This document shows, piece after piece, positions 35,905-43,157 of a DNA stretch of 64,000 bases. The stretch covers positions 186,001 through 250,000 of the forward strand of contig NZ_BONC01000003.1 in NCBI RefSeq assembly GCF_016862515.1, in the 5' to 3' direction. A program made the position numbers and the translations under genes. The notes below the pieces were generated by a model that saw only the letters and a program-made list of their open reading frames with translations, did no database searches and had not been told where the DNA came from. The DNA is from Asanoa iriomotensis. Lineage in GTDB: Bacteria > Actinomycetota > Actinomycetes > Mycobacteriales > Micromonosporaceae. Numbering within the stretch: the stretch's first letter is position 1; each line of letters begins with the position of its first letter.

Positions 35905-36342
35905 CTAGAAGAGACGTCCGCGGTATGGATGTTGCCGCTCGCGGCGCTGCTCCCACAGCAATAGTTCCGCCTGCCATCGCGGCAGGTCGGGCCAGTACTG
36001 GCGGACGAGGTCGGGGTCCTCGGGCTGGGAAGCGAGGAAGCGCCAGTACTCCTCCAACGCCTCGGTCAGGTCGCGGAGTGAATAGCTGCCGGACTCGTCG
36101 ACGAAGCGATTGCTGAAACGGATGCCGTTGGCGTCGATAGCGACGTCGTAGTGTTCACTACCCCAGGGCTCGACCGGTCGACCCTTCGCAAGGTCGTCAA
36201 CGTCGGCCAAGGCGTCGAGGCACACTCTGAAATGGACCGAGATGTCGCCGGTGATCCACGACCCGAGTGCCGTGTACGTGGGATCTGTGACCGCGAATAC
36301 CGGAAGGTCGTACTGATCGGACGCAAATCTGATGAAGGTCAA
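35905..36342 (-). CDS. putative immunity protein for the EndoU toxin
   Basis: A 145-residue acidic cytosolic protein of unknown family. Visible features are a beta-rich first half (TFIRFASDQYDLPVFAVTD, DISVHFRVCLDAL, HYDVAIDANGIRFSNRFVD) and a helical, Trp-rich second half (LTEALEEYWRFLAS, LPRWQAELLLWEQRRERQH). The two-part layout loosely recalls YacL/UPF0231-type proteins. It lies 18 nt downstream of the EndoU toxin gene on the same strand, the position expected for a cognate immunity gene, and is the last gene of the cassette. The assignment rests on position. Confidence 0.6.
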   Translation of the reverse strand: MTFIRFASDQYDLPVFAVTDPTYTALGSWITGDISVHFRVCLDALADVDDLAKGRPVEPWGSEHYDVAIDANGIRFSNRFVDESGSYSLRDLTEALEEYWRFLASQPEDPDLVRQYWPDLPRWQAELLLWEQRRERQHPYRGRLF

Positions 36343-36360
36343 CTGGGGTTCGCTCCAGCT

Positions 36361-36858
36361 TCAGATGACCGGCCAGCCGTGACCGACGTCGCCGTTGTCA
36401 TAGTAGCCCTCGATTCTCATGCCCCGATACGTGCCGCGCCATCGATTGCTTCCGGGAACCGGAGTTGATCGATGGAAGGCTGTGTTGATCGCATTCTCTA
36501 CTTCGCTCGGTGTCCAGTGATCAGGAAAGAAGCTGCTCACGCCGTCGTTGCCGTGCTTGTCGCGCCACACTCCGCTGGGAGGGATCGTCGGGTCGAAGTA
36601 CTGCACGGTGGCGGAGTATGCGCCCGTCGACGACCTCCTCGTGACCGTCGACGGGTCGATCCGTCGATTCGGCCAGTCCATGCCGCCCGGGCGGTAATGC
36701 CAGCCTGAGCCGTGGGTCGCGCCAGGGTACATGTGGCCCTTAAACACATGATCGCGCGACCAGACGCTCAAGCGGCCAGGGCGCTCGCGGCGGTTGGCCT
36801 TCCGTAGGTACGCCAGGGCCGCTCGCATGAGTTTGCCACCGGCGTTCTTCTTGGCCAT
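36361..36858 (-). CDS. EndoU-family ribonuclease toxin domain protein
   Basis: A 165-residue protein that is almost entirely a bacterial EndoU nuclease domain, the C-terminal toxin of many polymorphic and CDI systems (it cleaves RNA in target cells). Family features are the His-containing DHVFKGHMYPGATHGSGWHYRPGG (H37, H42, H54), TVQYFDP, SFFPDHWTPSEVENAINTAF, RWRGTYRGMRIEGYYDN and the terminal GHGWPVI. The basic N-terminus (MAKKNAGGKLMRAALAYLRK) serves as the start. It follows the WXG100-like domain gene in the same frame, separated only by TGA and one codon, so the two look like halves of one toxin. Confidence 0.78.
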   Translation of the reverse strand: MAKKNAGGKLMRAALAYLRKANRRERPGRLSVWSRDHVFKGHMYPGATHGSGWHYRPGGMDWPNRRIDPSTVTRRSSTGAYSATVQYFDPTIPPSGVWRDKHGNDGVSSFFPDHWTPSEVENAINTAFHRSTPVPGSNRWRGTYRGMRIEGYYDNGDVGHGWPVI

Positions 36859-36861
36859 TGG

Positions 36862-37356
36862 TCACGCTTCGAGGAGCGTGGCGATTACCTCGTCGAAGAG
36901 GTTGCCGACCAGGGTGCGGGTGATGGCTTGGAAGATGGGGATCTCTGCCAGTGACGCGCCGAAGGTCACGGCTGACGTAGCAATCGCCTGGGCTATCTGG
37001 ATTGCCAGGATCGTTAGTTGGACGATCACGGCTACCTTCAGGGCCAGCACGATCGTGCCGCAGATGATTAAGCCTGTTCCTGTTAGGACCGCTGCTGGCA
37101 TGCCGTCGTGGAGGGTGGCCAGCGGGCTGTCCTCTTTGTGCCACCACTGTTCGAAGGCCGTGATGTCTGCTCCCGCGTTCCGGGACCACACCGGCGACGC
37201 GCCCGATTCCGCCGACGAGGACAGGTCCTCCAGCGTTGTGGCGAAGCCGAGCCAGGCCTGGCCCATCTCGAACAGCTTGTCCTCGTCGGCCTCTGGCCAC
37301 GTGTAGCCGAGCACGCCCAGCAACGACCGCAACTCTCCAGGCAGGTCGAGCGCCAT
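36862..37356 (-). CDS. WXG100-like N-terminal domain of a polymorphic toxin, separate ORF
   Basis: A 164-residue protein resembling the N-terminal trafficking domain of actinobacterial WXG100-like/CpnT-type toxins. It begins MALDLPGELRSLLGVLGYTWPEADEDKLFEMGQAWLGFA, has a second Trp-rich helix (FEQWWHKED), then two hydrophobic stretches (LTGTGLIICGTIVLALKVAVIV and QLTILAIQIAQAIATSAV). It ends LLEA-TGA; after the stop, CCA and then the ATG of the EndoU gene follow in the same frame. Its ATG overlaps the stop of the WXG100 gene by 1 nt. It is probably co-exported with the small WXG100 partner. Confidence 0.65.
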   Translation of the reverse strand: MALDLPGELRSLLGVLGYTWPEADEDKLFEMGQAWLGFATTLEDLSSSAESGASPVWSRNAGADITAFEQWWHKEDSPLATLHDGMPAAVLTGTGLIICGTIVLALKVAVIVQLTILAIQIAQAIATSAVTFGASLAEIPIFQAITRTLVGNLFDEVIATLLEA

Positions 37357-37670
37357 CAGAGACCCTCGAAGGTGGTGCGGATCCGGTCTTCGACCTGCTC
37401 GTACGCCGCGGCCATGTCGCCCAGGTCGAAGCCTGCAGCCTCGATCTCGTCCGCTGCTGTTCGGAAGCACTCGAATGCCCAGTCCGCTACCTCCGCGTGG
37501 GCCGTGCCGATCAGCGAGCCGATCTCGTCGGCGCCCCACGGCGAACCGAACGAAGCCAGCTCCGCCTCGAATGCCCGCAGCGCTCCCACGAACGAGCCCG
37601 CTGCCTGCGACAGCGAGGCGGCCGAGCTGCCCAGCGCGGCCGGGTCGACCTGGAAGCCCGGGCTGCTCAT
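37356..37670 (-). CDS. WXG100-family (ESX secretion-associated) protein
   Basis: A 104-residue all-helical protein with a WxG-type turn at the centre (FGSPWGADEIGSLI, W45-G46) between two helices, the size and layout of ESX/type VII substrates and chaperone partners. A C-terminal YEQVEDRIR-type helix is present. It overlaps the upstream YbaB-like gene (ATGA) and the downstream toxin-domain gene (TGATG), so it is tightly coupled in the cassette. No ESX machinery gene is in the window, so export would use a system encoded elsewhere. Confidence 0.75.
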   Translation of the reverse strand: MSSPGFQVDPAALGSSAASLSQAAGSFVGALRAFEAELASFGSPWGADEIGSLIGTAHAEVADWAFECFRTAADEIEAAGFDLGDMAAAYEQVEDRIRTTFEGL

Positions 37671-38053
37671 CGGCCTGCCCGGCGCGCCAGCGCCGCCTGT
37701 GCGTCGACGAGCGACTCCGTGAACGCCGAGAACTGGCGTGCCGTTTCCCGCTGGATCGTGTGTAGCCGGCTGCCCAGCACATCGAGGTCGACGGAGCCAG
37801 AGGGCAATCGAGCCTGCAGATCCGCCAGGGCGTCGTTGACCGCCGAGGTCAGCGACTCGGCCAAGACCGCGACGGGGAGCCGCAGCACCGCCGGGTCCAG
37901 GTCCATGTCGACCACCCGGCCCGGCAGCGCCACCCGCACCGCGATCAAGCCGTCAGCCGCGGCTCCGGAGCCGACAGGAGACTCGACGCTCGCCGCCGAC
38001 AAGGCAGCAGCGGCTTCCGAGATCAAATTAGTCAACGCCGATGAATCCGTCAC
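37667..38053 (-). CDS. YbaB/EbfC-like small protein at head of toxin cassette
   Basis: A 128-residue protein with the YbaB-like pattern: an N-terminal helix, a beta hairpin (AADGLIAVRVALPGRVVDMDLDPAVL), then a long helix (VAVLAESLTSAVNDALADLQARL). Such YbaB-like genes commonly precede WXG100 and toxin genes in actinobacteria; the role there is not established. The start GTG 38053 is set by TACGCT 7 nt upstream. It is the first gene of the four- to five-gene minus-strand cassette ending in the immunity gene. Confidence 0.7.
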   Translation of the reverse strand: MTDSSALTNLISEAAAALSAASVESPVGSGAAADGLIAVRVALPGRVVDMDLDPAVLRLPVAVLAESLTSAVNDALADLQARLPSGSVDLDVLGSRLHTIQRETARQFSAFTESLVDAQAALARRAGR

Positions 38054-38060
38054 GTGACGG

Positions 38061-38066
38061 AGCGTA
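38061..38066 (-). promoter_or_regulatory. -10 element of the toxin cassette
   Basis: TACGCT (minus strand), CCGTCAC (7 nt), GTG at 38053. It probably drives the whole YbaB/WXG100/EndoU/immunity cassette. Confidence 0.5.
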
Positions 38067-38107
38067 GGGCATCGATGTATTCACCGTGACGGACAAAGTG
38101 GACGGCG

Positions 38108-38131
38108 GTCAATCATGGGATGAGTATTGAC
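38108..38131. promoter_or_regulatory. candidate operator upstream of the sugar-transport operon
   Basis: GTCAAT (38108-38113) and ATTGAC (38126-38131) form an inverted repeat with a 12-bp spacer, flanked by further CGGTGA/TCACCG-like sequence. It lies in the 209-bp divergent region before the aldehyde dehydrogenase gene. No regulator is encoded next to it. Confidence 0.3.
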
Positions 38132-38262
38132 GGTGATCCACGGAGTCTGTGACCATTCCGTCACGACATCGAAACTCTTGCAGCCCTGGATGTTTATATC
38201 AGCGCAGGTCGAGTGCGTGGTGCCGGGCAAAGCGGACGGCATCGCCGGTTTGGAGTGATCGG

Positions 38263-39660
38263 ATGTTAGCGGCCGACGCGGTCATCGCCGTCCACAATCC
38301 GGGAACGGGTGAACAACTGGGTGAGGTGCGCGCCACCGACCACACCGGGCTCCAGCGCGCCATCGACAACGCGCAGCAGGGCCAGCGCGCGATGGCCAGC
38401 CAGCCGGCTCACGAGCGCGCGCGGCTGCTGCACGACATCGCCGACGGGATCGCCGCCGAACAGGAGCAACTCGCCTATCTGCTCGCGCAGGAGAACGGCA
38501 AGCCGATCACCCAGACCCGGGGGGAGGTCGCCGCCGCCATCCGGATCTTCAACGGCCTGGCCGGCGAGGCCACCCGCGTCTTCGGCCGGCAGATCCCGCT
38601 GGACGCCGTACCCGGTCTCGAAAAGCACCTCGCCGTGACCATCCGCGAGCCCCTCGGTGTCGTCGCGGCCCTGGTCCCGTTCAACTACCCGGTCGAGCTC
38701 TACGCGCACAAGGCCGGCGCCGCGCTGGCCGCCGGCAACGCGGTCATCGTGCAGCCGCCGCAGAAATGTCCCCTGGCCCTGCACCGCATCGCCGAGATCG
38801 TCAACAACGCCGGCGCGCCCGAACACGCCCACCAACTCGTCAACGGCGGCCCGGAGATCTCCCAAGGACTGGCAGAATCCGCCAAAATCGCCGCGATCTC
38901 CCTTACTGGCAGCACCCGGGCGGGCAAGGAGATCGCCAAAAGAGCGGGCCTCAAGAAGGTCCTCCTCGAGCTCGGCGGCAACGACGCCCTCATCGTCTGC
39001 GCTGACGCCGACATCGAGCGGGCGGCAGAGGCGGTCGTCCTCGGCCGGCTCGCCCGCGGCAACGGCCAGATCTGCTGCGCGGTCAAACGGGTGTATGTGC
39101 AGGACCCCGTACACGACGAGTTCGTCGACGCCCTCCTGGCCCAGACCGCGAAGCTCGTCGTCGGCGACCAGCTCGACGAACGCACCGACGTCGGCCCACT
39201 GATCACCGAATCGGCGGCCGAGCAGGTCGAGCAGGCGGTCCAACAGCTGAAAAGCGACGGCGCCAAAGAAAGAACCAACGGAAAGCGGCGCAACGCCTTC
39301 TTCGAACCCGCCGTCCTCACCGACGTGCCCACGAACAGCAGTGCCTTCAACGACGAGATCTTCGGACCCGTCGCCCCGGTCGCCCGCTTCAAGGAGCCCG
39401 AGGACGCCACCCGGATGGCGAGCGAGTCGCCCTACGGCCTCCAGGCCGCCGTCTGGACCCGCGACATCTCCCGTGCCTTCACCATGGCCCGCCAGCTCGA
39501 CGTGGGCGGCGTCATCGTCAACGGCTCCACCGCCCTGCGCGCGGAGAACCTGCCCTTCGGCGGCACCAAGGACACCGGCGGCTACCGCGAAGGCATCCAC
39601 GACACGGTCGCCGACCTCACCAGCCAGAAGACGATCATCGTGATGGACGCCTTCCAGTGA
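38263..39660 (+). CDS. NAD(P)-dependent aldehyde dehydrogenase
   Basis: A 465-residue ALDH-superfamily enzyme that oxidises an aldehyde to the acid. Visible motifs are VPFNYPVELYAHKAGAALAAGNAV (cofactor fold), SLTGSTRAGKEIAK, the catalytic-Glu region VLLELGGNDALIV, and the catalytic Cys region GNGQICCAVKRVYV, then EIFGPVAPV and ENLPFGGTKDTGGYREG. Closest in style to succinate-semialdehyde or lactaldehyde dehydrogenases. GGAG lies 8-9 nt before ATG 38263. It is the first gene of a five-gene operon with a CUT2 sugar importer, so the aldehyde is probably an intermediate in breakdown of the imported sugar. Confidence 0.88.
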   Translation: MLAADAVIAVHNPGTGEQLGEVRATDHTGLQRAIDNAQQGQRAMASQPAHERARLLHDIADGIAAEQEQLAYLLAQENGKPITQTRGEVAAAIRIFNGLAGEATRVFGRQIPLDAVPGLEKHLAVTIREPLGVVAALVPFNYPVELYAHKAGAALAAGNAVIVQPPQKCPLALHRIAEIVNNAGAPEHAHQLVNGGPEISQGLAESAKIAAISLTGSTRAGKEIAKRAGLKKVLLELGGNDALIVCADADIERAAEAVVLGRLARGNGQICCAVKRVYVQDPVHDEFVDALLAQTAKLVVGDQLDERTDVGPLITESAAEQVEQAVQQLKSDGAKERTNGKRRNAFFEPAVLTDVPTNSSAFNDEIFGPVAPVARFKEPEDATRMASESPYGLQAAVWTRDISRAFTMARQLDVGGVIVNGSTALRAENLPFGGTKDTGGYREGIHDTVADLTSQKTIIVMDAFQ

Positions 39661-41156
39661 GAAGGACGAAACTGCTGGAGCTAAAGGCAGTCCACAAGGC
39701 GTACGCCGGCGTAGAAGTCCTGCACGGCGTCGACCTGACCGGCGACCGCGGCGAGGTCATCGGCGTCGTCGGCGCGAACGGCGCCGGCAAGTCCACCCTG
39801 ATCAAGATCCTCGCCGGTGCCGAGACGATGACCGCCGGCGAGCTGCTCATCGACGGCACACAAACCCGACCAGGAAGCCCCCACGACGCGCACCAGCACG
39901 GCATCCGCACCGTCTACCAGGAGCTGACCCTCGCACCCGAGCTCACCGTCACCGAAAACCTGCTGCTCGGCCGTTTCCCGCGAAAGCGCGGCCTGATCGA
40001 CTGGCGCGCGGCCCACGAGCAAACGAAAACGTTGCTCGACGACATCGGCTTCACCAGCATCAACCCGCGCCAGAAAGCGGGCCGCCTCTCCGTCGCGAAA
40101 CAGCAGATGGTCGAGATAGCCAAGGCGCTGGTCGCGAAACCCCGCGTGCTGGTCCTCGACGAGCCGAGCGCCGTGCTGGCCGGCAGCGACCTCGACGCGC
40201 TCTTCGCCCTCATCAGAAGGCTGCAACAGCAGGACACCCTCGTCATCTACATCTCCCATCGCCTCGTCGAGGTGCTCGAGCTCGCCACGCAAATCGTTGT
40301 GATGAAGGACGGCGCGGTCATCGCCACCACGATCCCGGCCCAGACAGACGAGGACGAGCTGATCCGCCTGATGGCCGGCCGCCGCCTGGAGCAGATCTAC
40401 CCGGACCGGCGCGCCGCCACCGACCAACCGGCGCTCGTGACCAAAAACCTCGCCAGAGACAACGAGTTCCGCGACGTCGACCTGACGATCCACAAGGGAG
40501 AGATTCTCGGCCTCTTCGGCCTGGTCGGCTCCGGCCGCACCGAGCTGGCGCACTGCCTCTTCGGCGCGACCCGCCCCGACCACGGCTGGATCGAGCTCGG
40601 CGGCACGCCACACACGTTCAAGACCCCACAGGACGCCATCGCCGCCGGCCTCGCGCTGGTCACCGAGGACCGGAAGGGGAGCGGCATCGTTCCCGATCTG
40701 ACGGTACGCGAGAACGTCGCACTGACCACGTTGTACGCGACCACACGCGGCGGCCTCGTCGACCAGAAGGCACAGCGAACCGCGGTGCAGGCGATGGTCG
40801 ACCGCCTCGACATCCGCCCCGCGCACTGCGCCACGATGCCGGTCGTCCGGCTCAGCGGCGGCAACCAGCAGAAGGCCGTACTCGCGAAATGGCTCCTGAA
40901 AAAGCCGCGCGTGCTGATCCTCGACGAGCCGACCCGAGGCGTCGACATGGCCACCCGGGTCGCGATCTACCGGATGGTCGACGAGCTCGCCCGGTCAGGC
41001 GTGGCCGTCCTGCTGATCTCGTCGGACCTGACCGAGGTGCTCGGCGCCACCGACCGCGTGCTGGTGATGCGCGAGGGCCGCATCGCCGGCGAGCTGCGTT
41101 CCGAGGGCGCCACCGAAGACCAGGTCCTCGCATACTCGATCGGGCGGGCGGCATGA
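39657..41156 (+). CDS. sugar ABC transporter ATP-binding protein (CUT2, RbsA/XylG-like)
   Basis: A 499-residue protein with two tandem ATPase domains. Domain 1 has Walker A VVGANGAGKSTLIK, signature RLSVAKQQMVEIAKAL and Walker B RVLVLDEPSA. Domain 2 has the typical degenerate P-loop GLVGSGRTELAHC, signature RLSGGNQQKAVLAKWL and RVLILDEPTRGVD. It powers monosaccharide import by the CUT2 class. GTG 39657 overlaps the upstream stop (GTGA), and its own stop overlaps the permease ATG. Confidence 0.95.
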   Translation: MRRTKLLELKAVHKAYAGVEVLHGVDLTGDRGEVIGVVGANGAGKSTLIKILAGAETMTAGELLIDGTQTRPGSPHDAHQHGIRTVYQELTLAPELTVTENLLLGRFPRKRGLIDWRAAHEQTKTLLDDIGFTSINPRQKAGRLSVAKQQMVEIAKALVAKPRVLVLDEPSAVLAGSDLDALFALIRRLQQQDTLVIYISHRLVEVLELATQIVVMKDGAVIATTIPAQTDEDELIRLMAGRRLEQIYPDRRAATDQPALVTKNLARDNEFRDVDLTIHKGEILGLFGLVGSGRTELAHCLFGATRPDHGWIELGGTPHTFKTPQDAIAAGLALVTEDRKGSGIVPDLTVRENVALTTLYATTRGGLVDQKAQRTAVQAMVDRLDIRPAHCATMPVVRLSGGNQQKAVLAKWLLKKPRVLILDEPTRGVDMATRVAIYRMVDELARSGVAVLLISSDLTEVLGATDRVLVMREGRIAGELRSEGATEDQVLAYSIGRAA

Positions 41157-42118
41157 CGCTGACCAAAGTGGACAACCCAACGACGGAGGCCCGTAGCGCC
41201 ACGACGTTCAGCCTCGGGCACGCGGCCATCGGCCTCGTCGTGCTCGTGCTCGCGATCGCGGCGGTCACCACCGACGCGTTCCTCACCCAGACCAACCTGA
41301 CCAACCTGCTCAAGCAGATGGTGACGACCGGTCTGCTGGCGTACGGGATGCTGGTCGTGATCCTGACCGGCGGCATCGACCTGTCCGTCGGCTCGGTGGT
41401 CGCCTTCGCCGGCATCCTGACCGCCGGCCTGTCGTCCGGACTGCCGCTGCCGGTGGCCATGCTCGTGGGGATCGCCAGCGGCGTCCTCTTCGGACTCGTC
41501 AACGGCACCCTGGTGGCCCGCTTCGAGCTGGCGCCGTTCGTGGTCACGCTCGCCGCGCTGACCACCATCCGCGGCTTGGCGTTCGTCTACTCCGACGTGC
41601 CGATCGCGCCCGAGGACGAGTCGTTCTTCTGGCTCGGCTCGGCGATGCTCGGCCCGATCCCGCTCACCACGGTCATCATGCTCGCGGTGTTCCTGGTGGG
41701 CGGGGTGTTCCTGCACCGCACACCGGCCGGCCGGTCGATCGTCGCGATCGGCGGCAACGCGGAGACCGTGCGGCTGGCCGGGATCAGCGTGCGCAAGCAC
41801 GTGCTCCTCGCGTACACGATCAGCGGTTTCTGCGCCGGCCTGGCCGGCGTGATCCTGGCCAGCCGGGTCGGCATCGCCCAGCCCAGCGTCGGTGTCGCGT
41901 TCGAGCTCGACGCGATCGCGGCCTGTGTGATCGGCGGCGCCAGTCTGGCCGGTGGCAAGGGCTCCGCCGCGGCGACGCTCGGCGGGGTGCTCGTCCTCGC
42001 ACTCATCAACAACCTGCTCAACCTCTACAACGTGCAGAGCTTCTGGCAGCAGGTCCTCAAGGGATTGATCATCATCGCGGTCATCCTCGTACACCGGGCC
42101 AGCCGCCGGCGCACCTGA
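41153..42118 (+). CDS. sugar ABC transporter permease (CUT2, RbsC-like)
   Basis: A 321-residue membrane permease with about nine to ten hydrophobic segments. It contains the BPD_transp_2 motifs MLVVILTGGIDLSVGSVVAF, GIASGVLFGLVNGTLVARFELAPFVVTLAALTTIRG, GRSIVAIGGNAETVRLAGI and IAACVIGGASLAGGKGS. It probably forms a homodimer in the membrane with the double ATPase. It is translationally coupled to the ATPase gene (ATGA), and the binding-protein gene follows 22 nt later. Confidence 0.94.
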   Translation: MTLTKVDNPTTEARSATTFSLGHAAIGLVVLVLAIAAVTTDAFLTQTNLTNLLKQMVTTGLLAYGMLVVILTGGIDLSVGSVVAFAGILTAGLSSGLPLPVAMLVGIASGVLFGLVNGTLVARFELAPFVVTLAALTTIRGLAFVYSDVPIAPEDESFFWLGSAMLGPIPLTTVIMLAVFLVGGVFLHRTPAGRSIVAIGGNAETVRLAGISVRKHVLLAYTISGFCAGLAGVILASRVGIAQPSVGVAFELDAIAACVIGGASLAGGKGSAAATLGGVLVLALINNLLNLYNVQSFWQQVLKGLIIIAVILVHRASRRRT

Positions 42119-42140
42119 ACCCACAAGGAGGCCACGCACC

Positions 42141-43106
42141 ATGAGAAGGTTCGCAAGTCTGCTCCTGGCCGGCGCGCTCGCGTTCGGCGTCACCGCGTGC
42201 GGTTCCGACGAGCCCGAAGCGGGTGGCGGCGCCGACGACTCGTACACGATCGGGGTCGCGAACTTCACGCTCGGCGGACCCTACTTCAGCGGCATGGACA
42301 AGGCGATCGCCAACCAGGCCAAGAAGAAAGGCAACATCGAGATCCTGACGACGGATGCCAACGGCGACGCCGCCAAGCTCGCCGCCAACGTCGAGGACCT
42401 GCTGAGCAAGAACGTCGACGCCATCATCATCTCCGGCGGGCCGCTGGAGTCCGCGCCGGCCGCGCTGGCCGCCATCAAGGCCGCCGGCAAGCCGGTCGTG
42501 CTGGTCGACCGCAAGTTCCAGACGGGCGAGTACACGAGCTGGATCGGTCCCGACAACGAGGCGATCGGCAAGCAGAACGGTGAGTTCCTGGCCCAGCGCC
42601 TGACCAAGGGCGGCAAGGTGGCGATCATCAAGGGCGGCCCGGCCGACAACAGCATCGGGCTGGCGCGCACCAACGGCGTCAAGGCGGCCCTGCAGGGCAA
42701 GGCGGGCATCACCCTCGTCGAGGCGCCCGACTTCGGCGGCTGGAGCTCCGACGGCGGGCTGACCGTGATGGAGAGCCTGCTCGCCAGCCACCCCGACCTG
42801 GTCGCGGTGTTCTGCGAGAACGACGCGATGTGCCTGGGCGCGCAGCGGGCGATCGCGGACGCCAAGAAGACCGAGCAGATCGTCATCGCGGGCGTCGACG
42901 GGCAGACCGAGGCGCTCAAGGCCATCTCCGACGGCACCAACTATCTGGTCACCGGACTCAACGACGCCGACATCATCGGCGCGAAGGGCCTCGACCGGGC
43001 CGTCGAGATCCTGGGCGGTGCCACGCCGGAGAAGGACACCGTCGTCGACTCCCCGATGGTGACCAAGGACAACGCCAAGCAGTTCATGGACCGAGGAGTG
43101 TTCTAA
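42141..43106 (+). CDS. sugar-binding lipoprotein of the CUT2 transporter (RbsB-like)
   Basis: A 321-residue extracytoplasmic lipoprotein. A signal peptide with lipobox FGVTAC places lipidated Cys at residue 20. The Peripla_BP_4 fold follows: YTIGVANFTLGGPYFSGM, DAIIISGGPLESAPAAL, KPVVLVDRKF, ENDAMCLGAQRAI, IAGVDGQTEALKAI and TGLNDADIIGAKGLDRAV. It delivers a monosaccharide (ribose/xylose/inositol class; exact sugar unknown) to the permease. AAGGAGG precedes the ATG by about 10 nt. Confidence 0.93.
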   Translation: MRRFASLLLAGALAFGVTACGSDEPEAGGGADDSYTIGVANFTLGGPYFSGMDKAIANQAKKKGNIEILTTDANGDAAKLAANVEDLLSKNVDAIIISGGPLESAPAALAAIKAAGKPVVLVDRKFQTGEYTSWIGPDNEAIGKQNGEFLAQRLTKGGKVAIIKGGPADNSIGLARTNGVKAALQGKAGITLVEAPDFGGWSSDGGLTVMESLLASHPDLVAVFCENDAMCLGAQRAIADAKKTEQIVIAGVDGQTEALKAISDGTNYLVTGLNDADIIGAKGLDRAVEILGGATPEKDTVVDSPMVTKDNAKQFMDRGVF

Positions 43107-43157
43107 AGGGACAACTGTGGCGGTCGGCGTCGCCACCCGAGTGGATCTGGAGTGACC

